A stretch of 64,000 nucleotides of DNA from Leptolyngbya subtilissima AS-A7 (GCF_039962255.1 NZ_JAMPKY010000013.1:106762-170761); one strand, 5' to 3'. Shown: positions 43,338-54,600, counted from the first letter of the stretch. Made by a program: numbers and translations. The notes: a model not told the origin generated them from the letters alone.

Positions 43338-45347
43338 ATGTTTGACCCCGTGCTTAACCTTTCTGACCTCGACGGCAGCAACGGCTTTGTAATTAACGGC
43401 ATTGATGCGTTTGACCAGTCGGGCCTCTCTGTCAGCAATGCAGGGGATATTAACGGCGATGGCATCGACGATCTGCTCATTGGGGCAAACCTAGCGGACC
43501 CCAATGGCAACTATGCGGCTGGCGAGAGCTATGTGGTGTTTGGTGGGGCCGGTGTGGGCAGTGAGGGCAGCCTTAATCTCTCTGACCTCAACGGCAGCAA
43601 CGGCTTTGTGATCAATGGCATTAATGAGGAGGACAACTTAGGCACCTCCGTCAGCAGTGCGGGGGACATCAATGGTGATGGTATCGACGACCTGATCATT
43701 GGGGCACACGTAGCAGACCCCAATGGCAACAGTTTGGCTGGCGCGAGTTATGTGGTGTTTGGTGGGGCCGATGTGGGTAGCAGTGGCAGCCTCAATCTCT
43801 CTGACCTCAACGGCAGCAACAGCTTTGTCATCAATGGCATTGATATGTTTGACAACTCTGGCCTCTCTGTCAGCAGTGCGGGGGACATCAACAACGATGG
43901 TATCGACGACCTGCTCATTGGGGCATATGGAGCAGACCCCAATGGCAACAATGTGGCCGGCGAGAGCTATGTGGTGTTTGGTGGAGCCAGTGTGGGTAGC
44001 AGTGGCAGCCTTAATCTCTCTGACCTCAACGGTAGCAACGGCTTTGTGATCAATGGCATTGATGTGTTTGACTTCTCAGGCTACTCCGTCAGTAGTGCAG
44101 GTGATATCAATGGTGACAATATCGACGACCTGATCATTGGGGCAAACCTAGCGGACCCCAATGGCAACGGTAATGCTGGTGAGAGCTATGTGGTGTTTGG
44201 TGGGCCCAGTGTGGGCAGTGGGGGTAGCCTCGACCTCGCTGCCCTCAACGGCAGCGACGGCTTTGTGATTAACGGCATTGATGTGGGTGACAACTCAGGC
44301 CTCTCTGTCAGCAGTGCAGGGGATATCAACGGCGATGGCATCGACGACCTGATCATTGGGGCACCCTCAGCAGACCCCAATGGCAACGGTGATGCTGGCG
44401 AGAGCTATGTGGTGTTTGGTGGGGCCGGTGTGGGCAGTGGGGGCAGCCTCAATCTCTCTGACCTCAACGGCAGCAATGGCTTTGTGATTAACGGCATTGA
44501 TGTGGGTGACAACTCAGGCTTCTCTGTCAGCAGTGCGGGGGACATCAATGGTGACAGCATCGACGACCTAGTCATTGGGGCAATCCGGGCAGACCCCAAT
44601 GGCAACGGTGATGCTGGCGAGAGCTATGTGGTGTTTGGTGGGGCCGGTGTGGGCGCTGGGGGCAGCCTCAATCTCTCTGACCTCAACGGCAGCAACGGCT
44701 TTGTGATCAATGGCATTGATGTGTTTGACCTCTCAGGCTATTCCGTCAGCAGTGCAGGCGACATCAATAGTGACAGCATCGATGACCTAGTCATTGGGGG
44801 AGCCGCAGCAGACCCCAATGGCAACAGTGATGCCGGCGAGAGCTATGTGGTGTTTGGCCGGGCCAACAATGTGGGCAAAACCATTAACGGCAGCACCGGC
44901 AAGGACACGCTCATCGGCACCGCAGGCAACGATACCCTGAACGGCGGCAATGGTGCTGACCGTCTGGTGGGCGGTGCTGGGGGCGATGGCTTAACTGGGG
45001 AAAATGGGGCTGACACGTTTGCCATCTCCGGCTTGAGTGACTCGCTGTTGAGCAACTTTGACCGTATCACTGACTTGAAAATCGGCACCGATGTGATTGA
45101 TGGTCCTACTGCTGTCAGTGCGGCCAACGTGGCAGAGCTAGGTGCCGTTGCCTCTCTGAATCAGGCGGGTATCAGTGCCGTGCTGACGGCGGATGCTTTT
45201 GGGGCCAATCGAGCAGCGACCTTTAGCTTGGGCTCTCGCACTTTTGTCGCCTTGAACAACAACACGGCTGGATTTCAGGAGGCTGGCGATGCCGTAGTTG
45301 AGATTACTGGGTTTAGCGGCAGTTTGACCAGTTTGGCTATTGCCTAA
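43338..45347 (+). CDS. FG-GAP/integrin-alpha-like repeat protein with RTX tail
   Basis: 669 residues, no classical signal peptide. Seven tandem units of about 73 residues (219 bp) start near residues 5, 78, 151, 224, 297, 370 and 443. Each contains [18 protein letters not shown], the calcium loop [14 protein letters not shown] and GESYVVFGG, forming FG-GAP beta-propeller blades. Residues about 520-570 carry RTX nonapeptides ([20 protein letters not shown]). The C-terminus ([20 protein letters not shown]) is of the type found in type I secretion substrates. Likely a calcium-dependent secreted or surface adhesin. The units are highly similar at the DNA level, indicating recent homogenisation. 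Confidence 0.9.
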   Translation: MFDPVLNLSDLDGSNGFVINGIDAFDQSGLSVSNAGDINGDGIDDLLIGANLADPNGNYAAGESYVVFGGAGVGSEGSLNLSDLNGSNGFVINGINEEDNLGTSVSSAGDINGDGIDDLIIGAHVADPNGNSLAGASYVVFGGADVGSSGSLNLSDLNGSNSFVINGIDMFDNSGLSVSSAGDINNDGIDDLLIGAYGADPNGNNVAGESYVVFGGASVGSSGSLNLSDLNGSNGFVINGIDVFDFSGYSVSSAGDINGDNIDDLIIGANLADPNGNGNAGESYVVFGGPSVGSGGSLDLAALNGSDGFVINGIDVGDNSGLSVSSAGDINGDGIDDLIIGAPSADPNGNGDAGESYVVFGGAGVGSGGSLNLSDLNGSNGFVINGIDVGDNSGFSVSSAGDINGDSIDDLVIGAIRADPNGNGDAGESYVVFGGAGVGAGGSLNLSDLNGSNGFVINGIDVFDLSGYSVSSAGDINSDSIDDLVIGGAAADPNGNSDAGESYVVFGRANNVGKTINGSTGKDTLIGTAGNDTLNGGNGADRLVGGAGGDGLTGENGADTFAISGLSDSLLSNFDRITDLKIGTDVIDGPTAVSAANVAELGAVASLNQAGISAVLTADAFGANRAATFSLGSRTFVALNNNTAGFQEAGDAVVEITGFSGSLTSLAIA

Positions 45348-45357
45348 TTTTCACGTC

Positions 45358-45388
45358 AACTCAGTGAGGTGCGATCTCACTGAGTTTT
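45358..45388 (+). terminator. Intrinsic terminator of the FG-GAP gene
   Basis: An 11-bp stem AACTCAGTGAG / CTCACTGAGTT (45358-45368 with 45376-45386) followed by T residues, 10 bases after the stop codon. Confidence 0.8.
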
Positions 45389-45810
45389 GCCGCTCTGTCA
45401 TTATGTACAGTGCGATCCGCCTCATCTACCCACCTGTGAAAGCCTGTTAGCCTTCCAATAATGGTTGGCAATGCTATTCAGCTGTGACTGGTTGCGGCGC
45501 GGGGCAGCTACTCCTGATACTAATTCTTCCCCAACACCTGCCAAAACCGCCTCGACTACTGCATTAGCCGCCTCGATCCACCTCAACAGCACCCTCAACT
45601 TGAACCCTAATCCCTGCTTTAGCTGCTTTCAAAGAAAGTAGGAAAATACGTCTCTTCGTCACCTGATATGACGTCAAAAGAGAGGTCAGGCTGCGTTGCA
45701 AGAATAGCCCCACCGTTGGGGAGCTGTCCCTTAAATCAGCATGTATTTATGCCTAATCTAGGCCAGCTTCGCCTATTCTGGACGAGACTGGTTACGGTCA
45801 AGCTCGACTT
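45389..45810. other. Intergenic region with a repeat fragment
   Basis: No supported gene. 45494-45514 is a short copy of the GGCGCGGGGCAGCTACTCC repeat seen at 42600-42772 and 56128-56230. Confidence 0.4.
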
Positions 45811-47109
45811 ATGCGTCTTCCGCCTTTCAAAATTCCAAATCGGTTAGCAATCGCCTTTCTGGTCGGTTTACTCCTGGTGCAATTCCTGGGTCTGGCGGTT
45901 TGGTGGGTGAGTTGGCCCTCGTTAAGCCCGACGACGCTGTCGTTTGTGGTGCCGTTAGATGAAGTGGTAGCCTGGCAACGGCTAGTTGCCGACTTTAATG
46001 AACAAAACCCCGACATTCGCCTGGAACTCGTTCAGGGGGATTACAACACTGACCAAGCCAAAGCGATTTATAGCGCCGATCTCAGCAGTGGTAGCCCACA
46101 GTATGACCTGGTGTATATGGATGTGGTATGGCTCCCCTGGTTTGCCAGCAAAGGGTGGCTGCAAGATTTGTCGGACTTGTTACCTGAAGAGGAATTAGCG
46201 AAATTTCTACCGAGTGAACTGGCAGCAGGACGCTATCAGGACACTCTGTATCGGCTCCCGTTTAAGGCCGACTTGGGGCTGCTGTTCTACAACAAGGCGC
46301 TCATGGTCGAACTGGGAATAGAACCCGCCCAAACATTTGAAGAATTGATGACCCAATCCCAACAAGCACAGGCCCAGAATCTGGTTTCGTGGGGCTATCT
46401 CTGGCAGGGACGCAGCTATGAGGGGCTGGTGGTAAATTTTGTCGAAGTATTAGCGGGCTATGGCGGCTTTTGGATTGAGCCGAGCACAGGAACCGTAGGG
46501 TTGGATCAGGAGGAGGCAATCGCCGCTGCCACCTTTTTAGCGGACACAATTCGTCAGGGCGTCTCCCCTCAATTGGTGACCAGCTACGGCGAAACGGAGT
46601 CCTTCAGTCAGTTTTTGGCAGGACAAAGCCTATTCGTACGAAACTGGCCCAACTTCTGGAAACGAGCAAATCAGGATGATTCGCTGTTAGCGGGACAGGT
46701 GGATCTAGCTTCGGTGGTCGCGGCGGCTGGTCGCGCTCCCCAAGGCTGTCGCGGTGGGTGGGGCTTTGGCATTGCCCAAAATACGGCTCATCCCAAGGAA
46801 GCGAGACGGGCGATCGCATTTCTTACCAGTGCCGCTGCCCAGGAGCAGTTTGTCCTCGATTTGGCCCATCTGCCTAGCCGTACTGACCTATACACTGAGC
46901 CCAAAATTGTGGCTCAGTATCCCTTCTTTCCTGAGGTCCTGGAGGCACTAGAGAGTAATTCCGTCTTTCGTCCCCAAATTCCCCAATACGATCAGGCCTC
47001 TAAAATTCTGCAGGTCCACCTCACGAAGGTCTTGGGAGGGGGTGCCACTGCCGAAGACGCGATGCGGGCAGCGGCACTGGAAACGGGGGAATTGTTGGCA
47101 GCTCCGTAG
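45811..47109 (+). CDS. Family 1 extracellular solute-binding protein, membrane-anchored
   Basis: 432 residues. An N-terminal transmembrane helix at about 14-36 (AFLVGLLLVQFLGLAVWWVS) has no lipobox. The rest is the sugar ABC transporter receptor fold: VVAWQRLVADFNEQNPDIRL, YDLVYMDVVWLPWFASKGWL, PFKADLGLLFYNKALMVELG, ARRAIAFLTSAAAQEQFVLD. No permease or ATPase genes are adjacent. Convergent with a Ser/Thr kinase gene, eight bases between stops. It could supply an orphan sugar transporter or act as a sensor for the kinase and NB-ATPase pair opposite (inference). Confidence 0.88.
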   Translation: MRLPPFKIPNRLAIAFLVGLLLVQFLGLAVWWVSWPSLSPTTLSFVVPLDEVVAWQRLVADFNEQNPDIRLELVQGDYNTDQAKAIYSADLSSGSPQYDLVYMDVVWLPWFASKGWLQDLSDLLPEEELAKFLPSELAAGRYQDTLYRLPFKADLGLLFYNKALMVELGIEPAQTFEELMTQSQQAQAQNLVSWGYLWQGRSYEGLVVNFVEVLAGYGGFWIEPSTGTVGLDQEEAIAAATFLADTIRQGVSPQLVTSYGETESFSQFLAGQSLFVRNWPNFWKRANQDDSLLAGQVDLASVVAAAGRAPQGCRGGWGFGIAQNTAHPKEARRAIAFLTSAAAQEQFVLDLAHLPSRTDLYTEPKIVAQYPFFPEVLEALESNSVFRPQIPQYDQASKILQVHLTKVLGGGATAEDAMRAAALETGELLAAP

Positions 47110-47117
47110 AGGCGATG

Positions 47118-48173
47118 TCAGGTTGAGGAAACTCGCTTCATTACCCATGCCTGCCCCGTTTCTAGGAACGGTCGCGCGTCTTGCTGCTGTACCCAGCGCC
47201 AGCCCAGCACCCCATGCAAGAGCAGCAGGGCAATGTTGAGTCCCATCAGCCATTGCATCCAGAGTTGATCGGTGTTCTGTCCGGGTCTCACGGGCTTGGC
47301 ATCGAGCCGTCGCAAAATCTCCTGGACATTGAGCGGCCGCTGTCCGGGAAAGGGGGCCATTAGGTCGTCGATCAACTCGGCGAACCAATGATCGACGTGA
47401 GGGGCAGACTCGCGCCAGTTTAGGGCACCCGTCGCTTCATCGGTTTCCAAATCGACCGGATGTTGTCCGGTCAGGAGGTGAACCAGCGATCGCCCTAGGG
47501 CATAAAAGTCCGACTGAGGTACGGCTTTGCCGTTGATCTGCTCCAGGGGGGTGTAGCCAGGGGAAACGATGCTGGTAATATCCCGCTGACCACCGATTTT
47601 CGCCAAGTAGGTATTTGACATCTGGCGAACGGTACCGAAGTCAATCAGGGCCAGTTGTCCTTGGGGTCGCAGCATCAAGTTGGAGAGCTTAATATCCCGA
47701 TGGAACAGCTCCGTTTGGTGAATCAGGGCCAAAATTTTACTAGCCTGCCGTAGCCACTCCTGCGCCAGGGTTTGATCGACGGGGCCATGCTTTGCCAACC
47801 ACTGCTCCAGCGTCAGCCCCGCAATTTTTTCCATCACTAAGCAAGCCAGCGATTGGCCTTCAGATGTTGTGACGGTAAAGTAGCCATCAGGCGCGATCCG
47901 AGGAATGCCGGGATTGTCGAGCCGTTGGAGAGTTTGGGCTTCCCGCTCAAATAAGGGCTGCAATTTAGGCTGCTTGAGTACCTTCATAACTTTTAGCCCG
48001 TCCTGATCCGCCACCTCGAAGATATCGGTCGGGAGCCAGTCATCTAACTCTCGCAGGGGACGCAGTAGACGATATCGATTACAAACTACCAGCTCCGTCC
48101 CACAGGCCGCGCACTTGGTTGACGCGTCGGACTGCTGCCGTTGAGGGCATTTGGGGTTGATGCAGTAGCTCAT
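47118..48173 (-). CDS. Ser/Thr protein kinase with zinc ribbon and C-terminal membrane helix
   Basis: 351 residues. N-terminal zinc ribbon (Cys-4, Cys-9, Cys-21, Cys-24) typical of cyanobacterial kinases. Kinase domain about 33-290: Lys-64 in VMKVL, catalytic HRDIKLSN (His-158 to Asn-165), metal-binding DFG at 178-180, activation segment SPGYTPLEQ, and DFYALGRSLVHLLTG. A C-terminal hydrophobic helix (about 300-320, MGLNIALLLLHGVLGW) places the kinase on the membrane. The start lies two bases after the NB-ATPase gene, so the two are one operon. Substrate unknown. All catalytic residues are present. Confidence 0.92.
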   Translation of the reverse strand: MSYCINPKCPQRQQSDASTKCAACGTELVVCNRYRLLRPLRELDDWLPTDIFEVADQDGLKVMKVLKQPKLQPLFEREAQTLQRLDNPGIPRIAPDGYFTVTTSEGQSLACLVMEKIAGLTLEQWLAKHGPVDQTLAQEWLRQASKILALIHQTELFHRDIKLSNLMLRPQGQLALIDFGTVRQMSNTYLAKIGGQRDITSIVSPGYTPLEQINGKAVPQSDFYALGRSLVHLLTGQHPVDLETDEATGALNWRESAPHVDHWFAELIDDLMAPFPGQRPLNVQEILRRLDAKPVRPGQNTDQLWMQWLMGLNIALLLLHGVLGWRWVQQQDARPFLETGQAWVMKRVSST

Positions 48174-48175
48174 GA

Positions 48176-49501
48176 CTACGCCTCACGGGACATGCGCTCG
48201 CGCACGTACTCCATCACGACGGGCCGCAGCGTGAAGCCCGCCGCGCTTTTTTCGACCAGCGACCGCCGTACCAGTGAGCCCAACGGCTGCAAGATATTCG
48301 GCGTGAGTTCCTGCTGCAATCGCCCTACATCAACGGGGTGCCGAATTCTTGCCAGGGTATAGAGCAGCTCTTGCTCCGCCGCTGATAATCGTTGGAACTG
48401 CTGCTCAATCAAAAAGCTTACGTCGCTGGTAATCAGGGTAATCCGCTGCTTCAAAAAGTTGCTGACGCTGCCGCTAAACAAGTCGCGGATGTTGGAGGCG
48501 ACAATCTTCAGCACTAGGGGATTGCCGCGATAGATGCGGATTAACTGCCCCCACTGCTTTTCGTCCGATAGATTCGCCTCTTGCAGAATGCCTGCAGCAG
48601 CAGGTCCGAGGCCAGGCAGCTCGAGCGAGCGCACTGGGCGACTGGGCCCATCCAGCATGACGATTTCCTTGGTTGACTCCCGGCTAGTGATCAGAATACA
48701 GCTCTGGTGCTGTTCTTCGCCGAGCCGTCGCAGCAGTTCCCCATAGTTTTCGTAGCCGTCCCGGTAATGTCCGGCAAAGTCCCCTTCGCGCAAAATTGTG
48801 TCCAGGTTATCGAGCACAATTAGGCATCGATGAGTGCGCAGATACTCCATCAGGCCACAGAGCTGGTTGTGTAAGTCCCCTTCGGGCACCCCTTGCAGAC
48901 TAGGAAACTGTGTTAACCAGTGGTGCAGCATCGTTGCCAGCGGCGGCGCATGGCGCAAAGATTGCCAGATCAAGCACTCAAACTGGTTCTGGATTTGCTC
49001 TGCCAGTTTTACCAGCAGGCTAGTTTTACCGATGCCGCTCTGCCCCAAGACCATGACCATGCGGCAGGCATGGGGCTCAGTGGTCCAGGTTTGTAGCGTC
49101 TTCAGTTCGTCTTCCCGCCCATAAAATACAGGCACATGCGGTACCTGCGACCAGTTGATTTCTAACCGCGCTGACTCATAGCCTGCCGCGGCTAACCAGT
49201 CCCCTACATTCCGCCAGCTTTCCAATGTATTCAGGTCACGCTGGGTCAATACTTCGACATAGCGGTAGAGCGTGTTGCTCAGACTGACCTCAACGGTTTT
49301 AGGCGCAGTAAAGCGCTGGCCCGCAATCTCGGTTGGACTGTAGCGGCAAAGCAATCCCCGCAAGAGTTCCCGTTCTACCGCTGTTAAGGACGGCTGCTTA
49401 TGAGGGGCAATCTCTTGTTTGGCAATCGCTAAATCAGCGTACAATTTTTCCAGGTCCCAGTGGGTCTGCGCTTCCTGGAAGAGATCGTGCTCAGCAGCCA
49501 T
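48176..49501 (-). CDS. NB-ARC ATPase lacking a repeat sensor domain
   Basis: 441 residues. An N-terminal helical HTH-like domain (about 36-105) like that of cyanobacterial WD40-NB-ARC proteins, then NB-ARC: FYGREDEL at 127-134, Walker A GQSGIGKTS (153-161), Walker B CLIVLDNLDT, ILITSRE, GLGPAAAGILQEAN, and the winged-helix ARC2 part to residue 441 (VRRSLVEKSAAGFTLRPVVM). Relatives usually continue into WD40 or TPR repeats; here the gene ends and the kinase follows two bases later. It may have been separated from its sensor, or uses the kinase or the solute-binding protein as partner (inference). Confidence 0.85.
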   Translation of the reverse strand: MAAEHDLFQEAQTHWDLEKLYADLAIAKQEIAPHKQPSLTAVERELLRGLLCRYSPTEIAGQRFTAPKTVEVSLSNTLYRYVEVLTQRDLNTLESWRNVGDWLAAAGYESARLEINWSQVPHVPVFYGREDELKTLQTWTTEPHACRMVMVLGQSGIGKTSLLVKLAEQIQNQFECLIWQSLRHAPPLATMLHHWLTQFPSLQGVPEGDLHNQLCGLMEYLRTHRCLIVLDNLDTILREGDFAGHYRDGYENYGELLRRLGEEQHQSCILITSRESTKEIVMLDGPSRPVRSLELPGLGPAAAGILQEANLSDEKQWGQLIRIYRGNPLVLKIVASNIRDLFSGSVSNFLKQRITLITSDVSFLIEQQFQRLSAAEQELLYTLARIRHPVDVGRLQQELTPNILQPLGSLVRRSLVEKSAAGFTLRPVVMEYVRERMSREA

Positions 49502-49716
49502 GGGCTAGAGAAATAGTGTTTTTTTCACCGTTTGTGCCTTTTAGCATAGCAGCCACTAGGAAAATTGCAGCCCGAAAATGCAGTGCTAAATCACGATTCA
49601 TACCCCAATTCATAATGCAACTTATAGTCTGCATAACCCTTGTTTTGCCTAAGATTTAAGCAGTTGAGGTGAAACAACTGAAATGACACCTTAACTGTCA
49701 TTACCACCAAACTCAT
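49502..49716. other. Intergenic region upstream of the NB-ATPase
   Basis: No gene seen. It should hold the promoter of the minus-strand kinase operon. A small inverted repeat AATGACACCTTAACTGTCATT lies near 49681-49702. Confidence 0.35.
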
Positions 49717-49887
49717 ATGGAGAGCATTGCAAAGTTTCTGGAAGCCCAGTCAACTTCCACATCAGGCTCACAGAACCGCTACTACGGTGGTGGCGGGGGG
49801 GTAATCAACGGTCTGTTGATGCCATCGCTTTGCCAAAACCTCTTGAAAACCTGTAAAGTCAGACAGTTCGAGCAATTTGAAAAGTGA
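49717..49887 (+). CDS. Possible 56-residue Gly-rich small protein
   Basis: ATG at 49717, stop at 49885-49887. MESIAKFLEAQSTSTSGSQN is followed by RYYGGGGGVINGLLMP, and the rest contains two Cys. No good ribosome binding site precedes it and no family is recognised; the layout (leader-like helix then Gly-rich core) only loosely recalls a RiPP precursor. Could be chance. Confidence 0.22.
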   Translation: MESIAKFLEAQSTSTSGSQNRYYGGGGGVINGLLMPSLCQNLLKTCKVRQFEQFEK

Positions 49888-49939
49888 ACTGCATGACATC
49901 TATAAATTCCTGATTCGATTCACAGGAGAAAGATTCGGA

Positions 49940-50182
49940 ATGTTTAACCTTAAAAGCTTTCAGAAGGTGCAACCCCTCAATCCCTTCTATCCTGGCTTGT
50001 TGGCGCAAACAAAAGGCTATGTCGAGCAGGCTATCAACCCGAATCGACGGGGACGAGTGCGCTACCAGTCGACTTACTGGTTTGGGATTTGTGCCGATGC
50101 GCGATCGCTACCGCCCGGCACGGAGGTTACTGTCCTCGGTCGGCGAGGCAACACACTGCTTGTGCAACCCATCGTTTCCTAA
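49940..50182 (+). CDS. NfeD-like OB-fold small protein
   Basis: 80 residues from an ATG at 49940, with AGGAGA about ten bases upstream; an in-frame TTG start 21 codons earlier is less likely. QTKGYVEQAINPNRRGRVRY, then YQSTYWFGICADAR and VTVLGRRGNTLLVQP form the NfeD C-terminal beta-barrel. It parallels the protein at 31045-31425 residue by residue in the barrel strands. No membrane segment in this short form. Confidence 0.7.
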   Translation: MFNLKSFQKVQPLNPFYPGLLAQTKGYVEQAINPNRRGRVRYQSTYWFGICADARSLPPGTEVTVLGRRGNTLLVQPIVS

Positions 50183-50337
50183 CGTCACTAGCTGTCCTCA
50201 GGGGTACTGGTTTCCTAACAGGATATAAACGGTTAGAACCTTTTCCAGACAAGCCTTTCAGATTTTATCTGCATAAATTTGAGTTTGTTTTCCCTAAATA
50301 CTGATGAGCCCACCTGAACAAAACCCGGAGTAAGTCC

Positions 50338-51396
50338 ATGGTGTTCACCCGTTGCAAACCGCCCTCCCCCAAAGATCGAACTACCCTATTGATCTGGCTG
50401 CTGGTCATCGTGCTCGGGACCTGGACCGGAGGACGCATTTATCGTCAGTATTCTGCTGACGTCTCGCTTCCCCATTCGATTCGCGAAATCTTGCCCTATT
50501 ACAAACACCTCAATATTGGGCAGGAGTACTTCACACAGCAGGAATACGATCGCGCGGAGTTGGCTTTTCGAGACGCAACTGAAGCCAACCCCAATCGAGC
50601 TCAGGGACACTTTTGGCTAGGCCAAGCATTGTCGGAACAGGGTCAATTTCTAAAAGCCGAGGAAGTCCTTAAACAGGCCATTGCCTTAGATGCTGAGTTA
50701 GAGGGAGCCCACAGCGCCTTGAGTAACGCGATCGCAGAGCAAGGCCGATACGAAGAAGCGATTCAGCGCGCCCGCATTGCCATTGAACAATTCCTTACCG
50801 ATGCTAACGCCTACACGGTTTTAGGCTTTGCCCTGGCACAACAGGGTCAGTACGAGGCAGCGATCGCCGCCGGCCAAAAGGCGCTAGAGCTTGACCCAAC
50901 TCAGGCAGGTGCCCACAACTCATGGGGCGTCGCTCTACTTAACCAGAGTAAGTTGGACGCCGCTAAAGATCGATTCGAGCGGGCGCTGGAGCCATCCCCC
51001 GACATGGCTGGGGTGCACTACAACCTGGGACTGTTGCTGTATCAGCAGAAAAACTATGAGGCCGCGATCGCCGAATTTGAAGAGGCCATTGCAATCAATT
51101 CTTTCTTCCCCAAGGCCTATACCTAATTGGGTTGGGTACTGGCTCAACTAGAGCGCTACGACGAGGCCATGATTAACCACGAGGAAGCCCAACATCTTGA
51201 CCCTGACAATGCCTTTTTACATTGGAGCAAGGCGTTCACGTTACTCCAGCAAGGTAAACGAGAAGCGGCGGTTGACACTCTAGAAACTGCCAGAGAACTA
51301 GCCAAAGCTCAAAATCAAACCGACCTCCTGGCCGAAATAGAACATTTATTAGCTGAATTGGCTGGGTTAACCCTTACCTCCTACACAAGAAGTTGA
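50338..51396 (+). pseudogene. Membrane-anchored TPR protein split by an in-frame stop
   Basis: The first part (262 codons, 50338-51126) has an N-terminal anchor (residues 16-34, LLIWLLVIVLGTWTGGRIY) and about six TPR units. It stops at TAA 51124-51126 in the middle of a TPR: NSFFPKAYT, stop, LGWVLAQLERYDEA. The following 89 codons in the same frame complete that TPR and add another, ending ...TSYTRS. Without the stop the protein would be 351 residues. A CAA-to-TAA change would suffice. Either a recent nonsense mutation, readthrough, or a sequencing error. The truncated product could still fold. Confidence 0.75.
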
Positions 51397-51646
51397 CCAG
51401 GTTTATCCTATGCACACCTTGTACAAACTCTCACTTTTGCCCCTGTTGCTAACCACTGGCAATGGTTTAATCGCCAGCCCACGCTGATTTCCATCGGCTC
51501 AAACGCCCTAACAAGTCGCTCAGGCTAGTGATGATATTCGCTTATTAGCTTTCAAACATGACCGTTATCAGGCTACGGCTGTCTGACTCTCACGAGTTGA
51601 TCTGATTGCTTTGGTAAACGCACTTTATCCCTCAGGATGTCTCCTT
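51397..51646. other. Upstream region of the multi-enzyme protein
   Basis: 250 bases. A start-less hydrophobic coding-like stretch (LYKLSLLPLLLTTGNG, about 51412-51465) may be a signal-peptide relic. No clear ribosome binding site precedes the ATG at 51647 apart from AGGA at 51633-51636. Confidence 0.35.
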
Positions 51647-54600
51647 ATGTCTAATTTTGACGTGAACCCCGCTGAGGTGAATACTGCTCTAGATGCTGCA
51701 TCCGGTTTACCAGGCAGTTCTCTTAATTTCAGTCGGGATATATTCAGCCAACCGCTGCACCCGTCAGCCACTGCCCTTGACAGCCCGCATCATCCACTGC
51801 TGCATCCGGACAATACTAGTGATGGCACATTCGCTCAACTTGATCCGCTGACGGGCTTATCGTCAAACAGAAGTACGTTCGGTGGTGTTTATGGCGATGA
51901 GTTTGAGAGTGGTATTGCGCCGATTGACTACACAGTACATCTTGCAGGCAGAGCACTCGATGCCGTCGATCAGGTAGTTGAATCGAGTGCACCAGTTATT
52001 AAGAAAGTTGTTGGTGATGCTGTAACGCAGATCGCTGAAGCCGTTCACGATTCCATTGATATCGCTCAGAAGAATTGGAATGCATCCGATAACGAGTTGC
52101 ATAACACTTTAAACAACCGCGTCAGTCAGGCAATAGGCTTCCTTAAGAAAAAGATTGGTGACCTCTCTGCTGACCCAGACGTAAAAGAAGCAGTTGATAT
52201 TACGACTTACTTAGGGCGCACTGTTGCAGAGAAGGCTAAGAATTTTGTTGAGATCTCTCAATCTGCAACTGAAGCTTGGGGCGATAAAGTTTTTGACTCT
52301 ACGTATGTTGATCAATCTGTCGACGCAAAAGTTGATACAAACCTAGCGAATCGAGGCAGTTTCAGCTCACCTTTTGTTGGTGTAATTGACGTCGGCTTTG
52401 AGTCTCAAGACCACGGTGCAACAGTGGTAGACACTATCCAGCAATCGAGTCAACGCTTCCCAGATTGGCTGGATGATAGCGTCGGAACAGGGCGATGGGC
52501 GGAATCGCTGATCCAGTTTGTCGATCAGTCGAAGTCTAGTGGACGTTCTGGTGCGATCGTCAATCTCAGCTTTGATTTGACTCAAATTAACCCGGATGGC
52601 AGTGTCTCAACTCGCTATGAGTTGACTGCTGAGGAAAGAGAGGCTTTGCAGTACGCCCAAGCAAATAGGGTGCTAGTTGTTGCTTCGGCAGGCAATCAGG
52701 GTGAAGCCATGTCTGCTTTAGGGCAGGCATCTCATGAGTTCGACAATGTGATTGCCGTAGGGGCCGCTGAGGGAGGACAACGAGCGGCATATTCTAGCTA
52801 TGGAGCAGGGTTAGACTTTGTTGCCTCTGGTCAGGGAAGAGAAGCAATGGGGACATCTCTAGCAGCGGCTAGGGTGACAGGAGCGATCGCCAAAATTTGG
52901 GATGCAAACCCACAGTTGGACTATCGCCAAGTCGTCCAATCACTGGAGTCAACCGCGATCGATTTACAGAAGCCAGGACGGGATTCTGAGACGGGCTATG
53001 GTCAGTTAAATACCTCAGCCGCGATCGATTTGGCTGAAGACCTCACTTCTCAACCCCAGCTACTTTCAAATTCCCAACTTCAAAATACTATTGAGAGGGA
53101 TCAAGCTGGTCAAGTCTTGCATAACGCCATCTTTGAACGTGACAGCTTAATTGGGCAGAAATCGAATGGTGTCATCCCCAGTGAACGACCGAATAGACTA
53201 CTAGAGGGTGACGGAATTCAACCTGAATCCGCTTCTAACGTTGCGAACTCACCTTCGTTTGGATCATCATCCCTAGATCACCTGCTGAAGTATGAGCCTG
53301 GAGGGCCGTTGCAGTACGACGAACACGTGAAACAGTGGCAGCAGCGCATGAGCGATCGAGGTTGGAACATTACTGTTGATGGCCTTTACGGTTCACAAAG
53401 TGCCCAAATCGCCCGTCAGTTTCAGCAAGAAAAGGGACTGGCTGTAGATGGAATTGTCGGTCCAGATACCTGGGCAGCAACCTTCGACACCAACAATGTC
53501 ACGAACTCACCTTCGTCTGGATCAGCATCCCTAGATCATCTGCTGAAGTATGAGCCTGGAGGACCGTTGCAGTATGACGAGCAGGTAAAGCAATGGCAAC
53601 AGCGCATGAGCGATCGAGGTTGGAACATTGCGGTAGATGGTTTCTATGGGCCACAGAGCGCAGCAGTTGCCAGTCAATTTCAACAGGAGAAAGGACTCGA
53701 TGTTGATGGAATTGTGGGATCACAAACCTGGGCAGCGACTTTTGACACAACCAACGTCACAGGCTCATTTTCTCCAGAATCTTCCTTTATCCCTGCACTA
53801 TCCAGTACTTCTGCAAACAACGCTGCTCAGTCCCTAATCGGTGTGGCTCAATCTTACATTGGGGTGCGAGAGCAAGGATACAACAGTGGAGCACAAGTCG
53901 AGGCGTTCCAGCGGGCTGTAGATGGGGTAGCTCAAAATGAAGCATGGTGCATGAGCTTTGCACAATATTGCATCAAAGCAGTTGAAAAGGCAGCTCAAGC
54001 AGATTCACCAATCGTACAGTCTGAGCACTGCCTTACGGTTTGGAAAAACTCTCCCGACAACCTGAGAAGCTCTACTCCAAAACCCGGTAGTCTTGTAATT
54101 TGGCAGCATGGAAACTCATCGAGTGGTCATGTGGGCATTGTTGAGTCAGTCAATGCTGATGGCACTTTTATCACCGTCGAAGGCAATACGAATGATGGTT
54201 CTGGTGTAACTCGTGAAGGAATTGGTGTTTTTCGTCGGCAGCGTGACCTAAACGGTTCAGGAGAGATGCGCGTTGTCGGTTTTCTGAATGTATTTCCAGA
54301 TAAGCAACTGTCACCTAGCACCGCTAGCGTCATGCCATTGACTGAAAAATCCTCAAATCCAGGGCTTGCGCTGGCTTCAGATTTATCCTCCACAGGGGAA
54401 TTGCTGAAGTATGAAGCAGGCTCACCCATGCGGGGCGATCACGTGAGAACATGGCAAGAACTTTTGAATAAGCAGGGCTATGGAATTCAGGTTGATGGTG
54501 CATTCGGCGCAAAAACCGATGCGGCAATCCGTGAGTTTCAAAGATCTCAGAATCTTGCAGCAGACGGCATTGTTGGACCTAACACACAAGAAGCTGCCCG

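Noticed and set aside
43322..45127. Repeated 66-codon minus-strand frames across the FG-GAP gene
   Set aside because: Each is the antisense of one FG-GAP unit.
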